This document shows positions 49,579-58,850 of a DNA stretch of 64,000 bases, piece after piece (position 1 is the stretch's first letter; each line of letters starts with the position of its first letter). The DNA comes from Siphonodentalium dalli. Lineage: Eukaryota; Mollusca; Scaphopoda; Gadilida; Siphonodentaliidae. The notes beneath the pieces are model-generated. The model was not told where the DNA came from. It saw nothing but the letters and a program-made list of their open reading frames with translations, and made no database searches. The position numbers and the translations under genes were made by a program. The stretch covers positions 276,947,426-277,011,425 of the forward strand of contig CP136063.1 in assembly GCA_032622095.1 (NCBI GenBank), in the 5' to 3' direction.

Positions 49579-49592
49579 TGGGGGCTCGTCCG
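49579..49592 (+). promoter_or_regulatory. primer binding site, tRNA-Pro type
   Basis: TGGGGGCTCGTCCG is complementary to the 3' end of eukaryotic tRNA-Pro and identical to the first 14 of the 18 nt of the site used by murine-type gammaretroviruses. The last four bases (CTCA) do not match. It starts one base after the LTR end, as expected for minus-strand priming. Confidence 0.8.
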
Positions 49593-49660
49593 CTCATCGG
49601 AGTCTCTGTCATGATGCGACCGCTCTGGGGGAGGACTCGGTGAGATTAGGTGAATCTCAA

Positions 49661-49677
49661 AAATAACAGGGGAGTAG
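49661..49677 (+). promoter_or_regulatory. polypurine tract
   Basis: AATAACAGGGGAGTAG immediately precedes the TG of the 3' LTR. The purine core AGGGGAG is short and is followed by TAG, so it is weaker than a typical tract but sits at exactly the expected place for plus-strand priming. Confidence 0.65.
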
Positions 49678-49889
49678 TGTAGCGGTCGCGTTGTAAATAT
49701 AGAAGGCCGATGACTTCTCTAATCGAGAGGTCTAGATCTCTTGGTCACGGTCGGTAGACGCTTTGTGTGATCACCGAAGTTAAGCAACGTCGAGCCCGGT
49801 TAGTACTTGGATGGTGACCGGCTTGAGATTCTGGGTGCTGCCAACTTTCGGTGCGACTCCCGCACTTTTCTCTCTCTCGTTGTGTTACA
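49678..49889 (+). repeat. 3' LTR (212 bp, short form)
   Basis: Starts TGTAGCGGTCGCG and ends GTTGTGTTACA. Carries the same 5S-derived segment and a short CT tract. Its length is in the range of known TRIM LTRs. Confidence 0.8.
49768..49848 (+). pseudogene. 5S rRNA-derived segment in 3' LTR
   Basis: TGATCACCGAAGTTAAGCAA, CGTCGAGCCCGGTTAGTACT and TGGATGGTGACCGGCTTGAG. The A box and intermediate element match 5S better than in the 5' LTR, but one G is lost in the C box (GGATGG-TGACC). A TTTT run (about 49866-49869), a possible Pol III terminator, follows the segment here but not in the 5' LTR. Confidence 0.85.
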
Positions 49890-49999
49890 GTATCATGCTC
49901 CGTTCTTTAACCCATTCTATACTCAAGCATCATCTATGAGTAGTTATCCCACAGAAAATGTCCAAATACTATGTCCAACAAACGATCATATCACCCCTT

Positions 50000-50470
50000 G
50001 TTAAAACACTCTGGTAAAAGCCAGGTAAACCGTGGTTTACATGGCTCTAATCTGGTAAAATATGGTAAAGTCATGTAAACAATTATATATATATACTCTG
50101 GTAAAAGCCATGTAAAGTCTACGTTAAATGGACACACCCTTCTAAATTCAAAGTAAAGGCATAGTGTACCCCACTTAATTTACTCTCGGTAAATTCCAGG
50201 TGAAACAGGATACACTTGGGTAAAACCCCAACATCTCCTCATGCAACTAGGTTCATATTGATCGTATTTTAAAAACCCCAATACGCACATATTGGCGTTA
50301 TTTAAATATGAATTAGGCTCTATATGAACGTAAATAGGGCACGAAAATAGTAGATTCTTAAATAAATCCAATAATGAGCATATACCACGTTATTCCGTTG
50401 AATGGCGCGAGACGCAGTCAAGGTTACACTGGTGTAAATGTTTTCCATAGGCCTCAGTGCTAACGGTTTA
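50000..50470. repeat. CTGGTAAA / CATGTAAA dispersed repeat and inverted segment
   Basis: Irregular repeats of ACTCTGGTAAAAGCCATGTA type at 50009-50220, closely related to 55190-55790. The segment about 50260-50370 (GAACGTAAATAGGGCACGAA and flanks) recurs inverted at about 55060-55160. These flank the LINE on both sides but belong to separate families. Confidence 0.65.
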
Positions 50471-51021
50471 AATAGCGTATACTGTTGGCAATATAAATTT
50501 TGGGTCCAAAATTTTCTTTAAATCTGAAAAACTGACATTTGGGGAAACTTTTTACGCAAAAAAGTCATGTCCGTCTAGCAGGGAATTTCACCTTTAAATC
50601 TTGTGTTTTCGTAACTAGTGTCAGAACCGCATAAAAAAATACTGTTATATTTTAGACCACACCAAAAAAATCAAACTTCACTACAAAGGGTTAATTCCTG
50701 TGCCAATGGTTATTTTACCTATGGGAAATCACAGGGAAGATGTGTGACGATTTTTTTATGCAAAAGGTACACAACGCTATTGACCAATCAGGGCCCAGTG
50801 TCTATTTTATTCTCTCCTATATATTCCTCCCGCATCCGCTAGATGTCACTCCGAACCCTATTTACACTATTTATAAAAACCGCATTATATAAAGAGCGTG
50901 AATCTGGTAGCCTGTGGTAGACCGTGACTTTTCTCGGAAACATGACAACGTAGACTCGCACGACAATGATGACATGCACGATGGTGAGTTTGTTGGTGTG
51001 CCAATTCGCAAAAAAGAAGCG
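50471..51021. other. no gene recognised
   Basis: AT-rich. An AAAGAGCG motif occurs at about 50890. This may include the LINE 5' untranslated region, but I see no boundary. Confidence 0.35.
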
Positions 51022-51270
51022 CACTAAAATGTTCTTTCTCGGTGGAATCTCTCTGAGAACCTCACATGAACGTATACATGACTACCTGACGTCGAGGGGC
51101 GTGGAACCCAGTTTTATACGACTGATGGCCAGTGCAAGGCGAGGAACGCAATCTGCTCGTCTCATTTTGCACTCACACGATGCTGACACTCAGTGACAAC
51201 TTCTTACCGTTTGGTGTATATTGTAGACTCTGGCGACGAGACCCACCTTCTGTTGATGATGGCCACGCAT
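51022..51270 (+). pseudogene. LINE ORF1 C-terminal fragment
   Basis: The frame with KMFFLGGISLRTSHERIHDY and LTSRGVEPSFIRLM, then (one base shifted) NFLPFGVYCRLWRRDPP before a stop, resembles the end of ORF1 in CR1/L2-like LINEs, where an F-x-G-G strand and a later F-W-P-x-G-V motif are common. The N-terminal part is absent or decayed. It lies directly upstream of ORF2 in the same orientation. Confidence 0.55.
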
Positions 51271-51309
51271 AGCCAAAGTAATTGAACTTCTGACCTGGAA
51301 CGAACCGGA

Positions 51310-54300
51310 GTGAAACCAAATGTGTTATACCTTTCGAAACTTCTCAACCGAAACATGTATGATGTTATAGGTATATCCGAACACTGGCTTGACAAGGACA
51401 ATCTGTCTTTTCTTGAATCACTTTCCAGTAACTATTCTACTATCGCAAAATGCGGTATACCCCTTACTCTGCCTAATGGTGGTTCCTTTGTTCGAGATGG
51501 CGTGGCCTTGTTAGTTCGTCGTAGCCTGCTCCCACAGTGCACATTACTCGATACAACAAACGACAGGACAATGGCAGTTCAAATCAAACTTGCGCATGAA
51601 TTGTTCATCACGATAATTCAAGTTTACCTACCTATAGTACCAGTCACGGCGATCACTATTTCAATGAGTGTTTAGACAATCTAATGGATGACTACCACAT
51701 ATTTGCCTCCAACAGCTACGTATCATCATGGGCTATTTTAATTCTCATATCGGAAATTCCCGCCTGGGAAATCCGCCGCCTGATCATCAGCATCGATCTG
51801 TAGCATTCTCTACGTTCCTGTGCAGGATAAACTCATTTTCCACGACAACATCTGATATGTGGTCTGGTGGAAAATTTACATTCTATCCACACCCTGCAGT
51901 CGGCGCCCGACTCTTATTGGCCATATAACTGTGCCACATTCGTTAGCCGACCTCTTAAAGAGTTGTTCTATTCTTGATGACAGTGATCTGAATGGTTCAT
52001 GTCATGCTCCAGTGTCATGCTCAATGACACTTCCGGTCGCGACACCAACGAACATCTTCGACAGGCGGAAATGTAACTGGAAGAAGGTAGATGTTCAGAT
52101 CTACCGATCGTACATTAACTGGCACCCCCATGAGACTGTGACGATGCATGTGCATTCAACCAATGATGTAAATACTTTGTATCACACCATTGTCCAGATC
52201 CTACTGGACGTCTGGATTGAAGCCAAAGGCTGCGTGGGATACCGCAAATATCTCCGTCCATGTTGGAATGACGAGCTTCGCAACATTCATACCCAGCTGA
52301 AGAACTACAGAGTGCTATGGATTCAGGGCGGACGGCGACATTCTGTTCATTGTGCCGCATATACTAGTTATAAATATGCGAAGCGAGTTTTTCGCCGCGC
52401 GACACGACAGGCAGTGGAATCATACAATCAGAAGCACCTCTCCAACTTGGAACAATTCGCTGAACACGACCAAAGGTCTTTCTGGAAAGCCATCAACGCC
52501 AACAAACAGCACGCATCAGCGCCTTCAAATGCAATGAATTTCGGCGAAGGTGTTAAAAGGGATCTGTCAGACATCTTGTCAGGTTGGATGAGTTATTTTG
52601 CCGATCTGTTCTCCGAGGACCAGCACGGTTCCCAACCATTTGCGGACCAGGTTCAGTCAGAACTTGATGCGATATTTTCTCCTTCGTATGAAGATTACAA
52701 CGACTATAGTCTATCTCATCCAGTGACACTCAGTGAAATCCACAATGTAATTAAATCACTCAAACGCAACAAATCAGGAGGACTCGACTGTGTGACGATC
52801 GAACATTTGTTTGTTTGCTCCAGACTCGACAAAGGACGCTCTACAGGCTTTGTTCAATGGAATTCTTTCTTTGGAACACATTCCTCCTGCAATGAAGGTT
52901 GCCTTAATCATTCCGTTGTTCAAGGGGGATCCGAAACCTGCAGATAGTCCAGACAGCTATAGAGCCATCACGCTACTGTCTGTTATTTATAAGGTCTTCG
53001 AATGGATTCTTCTGAACCGTTTACTTAGCAGTTCAATAACAGATAATTTTCCTTGCCAACAACAGAATGGATTTCAGAAAAATGTGAGCTGTTCTATGAC
53101 ATCCTTTCTCTTACAAGAAGCAATACACTACGCGTCGGACATGGGATCTAGGGCTTATGTCTGCTGTCTTGACTCGCAGAAGGCCTTCGACAAAGTCTGG
53201 CACGCTGGTCTTCTGCTCAAGCTTAGTAAACTTGGAATCCATGGCAAACTTCTGCGAATATTTCTAAACATGCACAATGAATGTACAAGCCGTGTGATTC
53301 ACAACAACTGCGTGTCTGATGCTTTCCCTGTTTCACAAGGAACTCGCCAGGGGTCAGTGACATCGCCATTTCTTTATCTTGCCTACATCAATGAATTGCT
53401 GGAAGAACTATCTGAACTGATCGAGGGTGTTGTTCTACAAAAGATGTCTTGCGCGGCCCCTACTACAGCCGATGATATATCACTTATATCACTCAGCTAA
53501 CGAGGATTAGACGTCATGTTAGACACCTGCTACCGATACAGTACAAAATGGCGTTTTACGTTCTCAAGCACTAAGAGCAGGGTTGTCGTTTTTAACGAGT
53601 CTCGCGTCCAGCACAACTCCTCTAACAGAATATGGAAACTTGGTTCGAACGCATTGGCAGAGGACGCCGAGTACATCCACGTAGGGATTATGCAAGGGAA
53701 ATTCTCGGCGTCAACACACCGCGCTGAACTGATGGCTGACAAATTACGCAAGACTTACTTCGGTTTTGCTGGACAGCTGATAAAGACGAGTGCTCCTTGC
53801 GTTCTGGCAAAACTTCTTAAAACTGTTGCACTCCCAAAGGCACTTTTTGGTTTAGAACTGATTCCACTAGACACTGTTGGTGCCATCCACCGTTTAGAAA
53901 AATCTCTGAGAACTTGTGTCAAGCACATGCAAGGACTACTAACTCGTACACGGACTAATGTTGCTTTGGGCTTGGTTGGCGCAATGCCTATTCAGAAGGA
54001 AATTCATGCCAGAAAGTTAAAATTTCTCGGAAATCTCATCCATCTTCCACGCAAACATCAGACTGCACTGAAAATATTCTTGGTGAAAGTGTACCAACGT
54101 ATTCTTTATGGCCGTGTTGTCACGGGATTCGCTAATGAAGTTCTTGCGATTCTTGAAAAGTACCAACTGTTGCATTTCCTCACAGACTTTCTGGACACAG
54201 GTATATTCCCTGGCATAAACCAATGGAAACTCATCGTGAACACCAAAATTCGTGAAAGTTATAGGCGGGAATGGTCTCTATCTATCGACAGCGAGCAGTG

Positions 54301-54733
54301 CCTTCAATTCTTCTCTAAATGTCACTGCGATCCTCTCAAAATATGGAACCTCTGGTACCTGCTTGGTGCTAACCGCCATCGATTTGCTGAACTCAGACAT
54401 ATGGCCCTGCTATTGAATAAATCTACATATCCCAATAATATTCTGTGCAAAATGTGTGGAACCATATACAACAATGAGATGATTCACGCATTCAAATGTT
54501 CTTCGTCTGTTGTGACCAGCATGCGCAACCATCTTTGGGATGTGATATTTGATCGTCATGGCGTAAACACATTCATATCACTTTATTCACTGCCCATAGA
54601 ACATCTCTTGTCGTTCGCTCTCGGGAGCACCATACACCCAGTACTCATCTCTTCATATATATACGATGGAAATGTACATTGCCTGTTGATAGACATTGCC
54701 AGTTTTTTTACTAAATGTGTGCACTCTATTTAG
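51310..54733 (+). mobile_element. CR1/Jockey-group LINE ORF2 (endonuclease + RT), broken
   Basis: An apurinic-type endonuclease (VIGISEHWL, RDGVALLVRRS) is followed by RT motifs in order: IIPLFKGDPKPADSPDSYRA, CCLDSQKAFDKVWH, VSQGTRQGSVTSPF and TADDISLI. A C-terminal region ends in a C-x2-C...H...C cluster (CKMCG...HAFKC, about 54450-54510). Breaks: frame changes near 51640, 51880 and 52830, and one in-frame TAA at 53498. Key positions are also lost: the GDFN Asp is Tyr (MGYFN), the SDH-type Asp is lost (LIGHI), and the YADD Tyr is Thr. It normally nicks DNA and reverse transcribes its own RNA; this copy cannot. The 3' end of the element is not defined. Confidence 0.9.
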
Positions 54734-54959
54734 AGATGGAACTCTACCACTCTCCTATAAGCAACAATCAGATGTTTATTCGTCTGAATCTTGGGACTGA
54801 CCATTCTAAGCTATCGTGAACATTCTAGCGTCAGTCGTGCCTCAACACTACTGTCTAGTAGACGCATATTATATTGAACATACTGTATAAAATTAATGTA
54901 CACATGTAAATTTACCTACTCTTCAATTTGGAGGAATAAAGAATATTATGTGGTAGGCC
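54734..54959. other. LINE 3' flank
   Basis: Probably holds the LINE 3' untranslated region. No simple-repeat tail or poly-A is visible that would mark its end. Confidence 0.35.
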
Positions 54960-55790
54960 GTGTCGATGAAAAAAGTTAGATTTAATAATTCCAATATGTG
55001 CGTGTTTCGTTTGGGGTGCATTAAATACGCCTGATACGGACGTATTTGTAATATAAATACGCTCATATACGACTGTTTTCGTGCCCTATTTACGTTCATA
55101 TACACAATTCAAATTAAAATAACGCCGATATGGGCGTATTTGGGTTTCTGAAATAAGTTCAAAATATATGTACCTATCTTCCGGAGAACATGCTGAAAAC
55201 CCATGTAAATTCGTTATGGAGTCATGGTGTAACAGATTATAATCTGGTAAAACCATGGTAAACAATTATATACTTAGATGCCACAACCGTCCAATCTAGC
55301 TGCTCTCATCAAGATGAGAGTAGCGTGATTGCACGGTTGTGGCGTATATTATATACTCGGTTAAAGCCATGTAAAAGGACATAACCTTGTAACTTCCAAG
55401 TAAAGGCATGGCGTTCCCCACTGGATACTCTCGTAAAATGCTGGTGAAACAGGACATACATGGGTGAAACCAATGTAAATCAGAACATACTCTTGTAAAT
55501 TCTTGATGGAGTCACATGGTGTAACAAATTATACCCCGGTAAACAATGCTATACTCTAATAAAAGCCATGTAAACCAATGTAAAAAGGACATACCCATGT
55601 ACATTCCTAGTAAATGCATGGTGTATCCCACTTTACACTCGTAGAGTGCTGATGAAACAGGACATGTAAAACCCATGTATATCAGAATATACTCTAGTAA
55701 ATTATTGATAGAGTCATGATAGAGTAACAGATTATACTCTGGTAAAACCTTTGTGAAACTGGATATACTCTGGTACAAACCTCTTTAACC
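54960..55790. repeat. dispersed repeats related to 50.0-50.5 kb
   Basis: 54970-55160 has inverted and direct copies of a segment with ATACGCCGATATGGGCGTAT-like ends and TTTCGTGCCCTATTTACGTT. 55190-55790 is an irregular series of ACTCTGGTAAAACCATGTAA, TGGTGTAACAGATTATA and GTGAAACAGGA(C/T)ATAC motifs, arranged as two to three long units of about 230-300 bp. Confidence 0.65.
55267..55357. mobile_element. 75-bp fold-back MITE with 8-bp target duplication
   Basis: The insert 55275-55349 is a hairpin (CCACAACCGT...ACGGTTGTGG, 55281-55342, with CTCTCATC / GATGAGAG at the centre) flanked by TATATACT on both sides (55267-55274, 55350-55357). The related repeat at about 50088-50110 has the same surroundings with a single TATATACT and no insert. 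An 8-bp duplication suggests a hAT-like element. Confidence 0.75.
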
Positions 55791-55975
55791 CTTTCATTGC
55801 CAAGTCCGATTTTTGTATCAACCCGTATTTCCTTGATAATTTTTCAAAATTATTGATTATAATAGTGTGATACATTGATGGAAAGAGTATCACATTATTA
55901 TAATCAATAAATTTGAAAAATGATCAAGGAAATACGGTTTGATACAAAAATCGGACTTGGCACTGAAAGGGTTAA
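55785..55975. mobile_element. TTAA-flanked fold-back MITE, family B, copy 2
   Basis: 183-bp palindrome 55789-55971. Ends are CCCTTTCATTGCCAAGTCCG and CGGACTTGGCACTGAAAGGG, with perfect TTAA on both sides. The centre has lost bases relative to copy 1 (20.9 kb). The stem is near-perfect for about 80 nt. Confidence 0.9.
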
Positions 55976-56717
55976 ATAACTTTTTTAAAACGCTCTTATA
56001 AACGCTCTTTAACTTGTTGAGTTCTACATTCCCTAGCATTAATGTTATGTGGCAGATAATAACAAACCATGCGATTTCGAATGAGGTGAGGTAATACCAT
56101 ACACTAGTATACATGTAATACAATGGGAATGATAGTACGAATCTTAGTCTTATTTCTGGACTACACTGGTATGTTGTCTTTGGAGCTGTTCAGGCTCAAG
56201 CTAGTGACTGAAAATGCCTCCCGGGTATATTGTTTATTTATTGTATCTGTTATGTTATCGTTGTGAAATTTCAATACATGCATACCTTTACAACAATTGA
56301 GTGGTTTGAAATCGAAACACCACTTTGTGTTGTCCAAATTCAGCAGAGATCACTGTTGACAGAGTCAGATAGTATTGCAAGGTGAGAACTGTATTTTATA
56401 TTAATTTAAATACAGTTCTTCCCCTTACTATACTATGTCCAAAACAGTTGCTGAACTGGTACAACACATGTAATATAATTTTAAATTTAGTATAGTTTGA
56501 GGGTCAGGGGACCTCAATTCCCCCCACGAATTAAGGTACTTACCCGTATTACTTATCTGGACAACATGGCAATGTTTTGTTCAAGAAGTTTGTGAACAAT
56601 TAATTTTATTATCAATTTAAAAACTCATGTCATTAATTCATTAATGTAAGTAGAAATTAGAGGTCCCCTCATTATTAACATGTTACTAATATATATTTTA
56701 CTTCTACTTTATTACAG
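55976..56717. other. no gene recognised
   Basis: AT-rich with two AAACGCTCTT motifs (55989, 56001) and a short palindrome AGAACTGTATTT ... AAATACAGTTCT (56386-56421). It ends in a pyrimidine-rich TTTTACTTCTACTTTATTACAG that looks like a 3' splice site for the next feature. Confidence 0.4.
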
Positions 56718-57345
56718 TGGAGGCGGCAATTGAAAGGCCACAATAGCAAACACCATTTGCTGCGACATCTGCTTTCTAATGGCCACAAGCGAGCACTGGA
56801 AGGTCAGACATTTGAAGCCTCAACTTCTGTCGATGCTTGCACATTCTTCGTTAAACAGCAGAAGATAAATAATGTGTGTGAGTCACCCACACGCGATGCC
56901 TATCTTAAATTTTCTAAGTTGTATCTAACCTGGTAACTGATATACTTCCTTTAAATAAGTAGCGTGTACATGTGAAATGTATGAGGGATTCTGGTGCTAA
57001 ATTAGTTGATGGGAAGTCAGATGGCAGAGTTGCGAGGGAGTACACACCTTAACTTGCTAATGCAGTGACAGAAAAACTGGCCATTTTGCTGTGTTCAGAC
57101 AGGGTCTGAAAAAGAACTTGTCCATACCCGAACAGTATACTTCTGTGTTGGTGTAGAGGACGTCAAGTTTCGTGGTGGTGCCTCCTCAGAAGGTTTTCAT
57201 TCTTCTATTAATAAGACATTCAAGGACTTGGGGCTTTCTGATAATGATTATTTAAATTGTATGGTCTCAGCAACATCGGACGGAAACAGTGCTAACACAG
57301 GAACTCAAGGGTTGTTAACTTGGTTGAAACAGAGGTCGCGGTTAA
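56718..57345 (+). pseudogene. hAT-type transposase-derived gene, N-terminal exons (ZNF862/KIAA1586-like)
   Basis: The first exon-like block 56718-56932 is bounded by TTATTACAG / and CTG / GTAACT and reads WRRQLKGHNSKHHLLRHLLS, NGHKRALEGQTFEAS, suggestive of a C2H2/BED-type finger end. The second block, about 57103-57345, follows GTTCAGACAG and reads CVGVEDVKFRGGASSEGF ... LGLSDNDYLNCMVSATSDGN, SANTGTQGLLTWL. The SDG-x-S-x-NTG-x-x-x-GLL core is characteristic of hAT-derived proteins such as ZNF862. Between them, ANAVTEKLAILLCSDR fits the family, but in a frame with stops. The frames are broken, so it is treated as a decayed gene. Known relatives are nuclear, zinc-finger, transposase-derived proteins of poorly known function. 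Confidence 0.65.
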
Positions 57346-58272
57346 GGGTCAGATGCACGTTTGGCCAAAATTTCCTGGTATTTCTAAATGGATTTTCTCA
57401 AAATCTGTCAGGAATTTATTTTGAAATTTGGTACAAGTGATTATTGTGATACAATATTTAAAAACCATCGAACAATTGGTTATTATAATCTCATTTACTT
57501 CACTTTTATGGCATGGAAAATATTTAAAATTTCACCGTTTTCAGGTACCAAGAACTTCTTTAAATTAATTTGTTTCAAAAGTGCAGATCATATATCCATG
57601 ATATCATATCTGAAGATCATGAGAGGACACTTAATTTTTCTTGATTCATGAAATTTTATGATTATTTTCACATAGAAAGACAACTACCCACAAATAATTT
57701 TCTATATTTGAGAATGTCAGTTCGATGAAAAATTGGGCTGAGATGAGTTCTGAGTCATGGCTTCATAACCAAGTTAAGGCTGACCACCATATATCTTAAC
57801 ACTGTGGCCTAATTTCTGTTGATTGCTTCCTGCTTGAGTGGACCACACTGCATATCAACATTTGTTTGCATTGGGCTGGAATATTTGTGACTGCTTTATT
57901 CTTCATGATAATATATGGGGGTATGACACTATATTATGCAATTAAAAGTCTAACTCCACATGATACAAATGAAGCCTCCTCTCGTAGAGCCAAGACAATA
58001 AGCTGTTTGGTGATTGGACTGTTGTGTGAAATTATTAATTATTCTAGCAGTTCTTGGTACGGAAAGTGACAACAAAGAAAATAGTATTTTCAACCTCCCA
58101 AATGTACTATAATCAAAAGTTTTTGTCACGTCTTAATAATTGCTCAGATTCTGCAAACAGATTTGTGAAATTCAAGTTTTTTCGCCAGATAGATCTAGAG
58201 AAATACTTTGTTGAAAATCTCTTGTCATATTTGGCTGTATTTATTCAAAACGTGCATCTCCATCTTAAAAAT
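57346..58272. other. probable intron or decayed interior
   Basis: AT-rich DNA between conserved blocks of the hAT-derived gene. Small frames (57388-57651, 57866-58069) have hydrophobic stretches but match nothing known. Confidence 0.35.
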
Positions 58273-58785
58273 AGATTATCTCTTTAAATAACAAATTTGA
58301 AATAGTTGCGTGGGTATAAAATAATAAATATGAACTGAAGACCCCAGTCCGGAAAGGCTTCTATCAATTAATATTGATTTTTATTTCGAATATTTTATTG
58401 GGCCAGTTTATTTGTCATTTTTAGAACAGACCATTCGGGTGATACCATATAGCGATAGAGAGAATTTGGCTGTTCCTATGGCTACGCACCGAATGTCAAA
58501 TATCCTAGATTGATTGGTTGTATTGTTTTTTCCATAGTTATAAGCGATAATGAGTATAATTAACGTTTATTTGTGATAAAATTGCACAATAAAATTTCTG
58601 GTCTCTGTTAACAGTAACCACTATTGTTCGTTAGCTAAACAACCACACCTTTTTAGACCAGAAAATATTCGAAATAAAATTAATATTAATCGGTAGAAGC
58701 ATTTCCGGACAGGAGTCTTCGATTCAGATCTAATATTTTATACCCCGGTAACTATATAATACATGTTTACAAAGAGATAATCCAC
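58273..58785. mobile_element. fold-back element with TIRs of about 125 bp
   Basis: The left arm 58273-58400 (GATTATCTCTTT, GGGTATAAAAT, GTCCGGAAAGGCTTCTA, TTTCGAATATTTT) pairs with the inverted right arm 58655-58783. Pairing is imperfect. No target duplication could be defined with confidence. It lies between conserved blocks of the hAT-derived gene, so it probably entered an intron. Confidence 0.75.
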
Positions 58786-58850
58786 CTTTAATTGCCATAC
58801 ACTGCGTTAATTATCGAGCCATACACTGTGTTAATCATCGAGCAGAACAA

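Larger units (their letters stand above)
49578..49677 (+). other. TRIM internal region (100 bp)
   Basis: Contains one spacer base (C), the primer binding site, about 65 bp with GACCGCTCTGGGGGAGGACT and GATTAGGTGAATCTC (a small inverted repeat), and the purine tract. There is no coding frame. If the element is mobilised in trans, the packaging signal would have to lie here or in the LTR. Confidence 0.75.
48309..49893 (+). mobile_element. Cassandra-like TRIM: miniature LTR retrotransposon with 5S-derived LTRs
   Basis: Seen directly: a TGTAGCGG...TGTTACA repeat at each end (48313-49577 and 49678-49889). The 4-bp direct repeat GTAT lies immediately outside (48309-48312, 49890-49893). A 14-nt match to the tRNA-Pro primer binding site (49579-49592) begins one base after the first LTR. 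The internal region is only 100 bp and ends in the purine-rich AGGGGAGTAG right before the second LTR. Both LTRs contain the 3' two thirds of a 5S rRNA gene. Known: plant Cassandra TRIMs are LTR elements without proteins that carry 5S sequences in their LTRs. Inferred: this is an animal counterpart, mobilised in trans. It has no open reading frame of its own. The orientation follows from the primer site and purine tract. Confidence 0.85.

Noticed and set aside
48313-49889. Two independent 5S-derived SINEs or ordinary 5S pseudogenes
   Set aside because: GTAT on both outer sides, the shared TGTTACA end, the primer site and the purine tract in their exact expected places fit a single LTR element.
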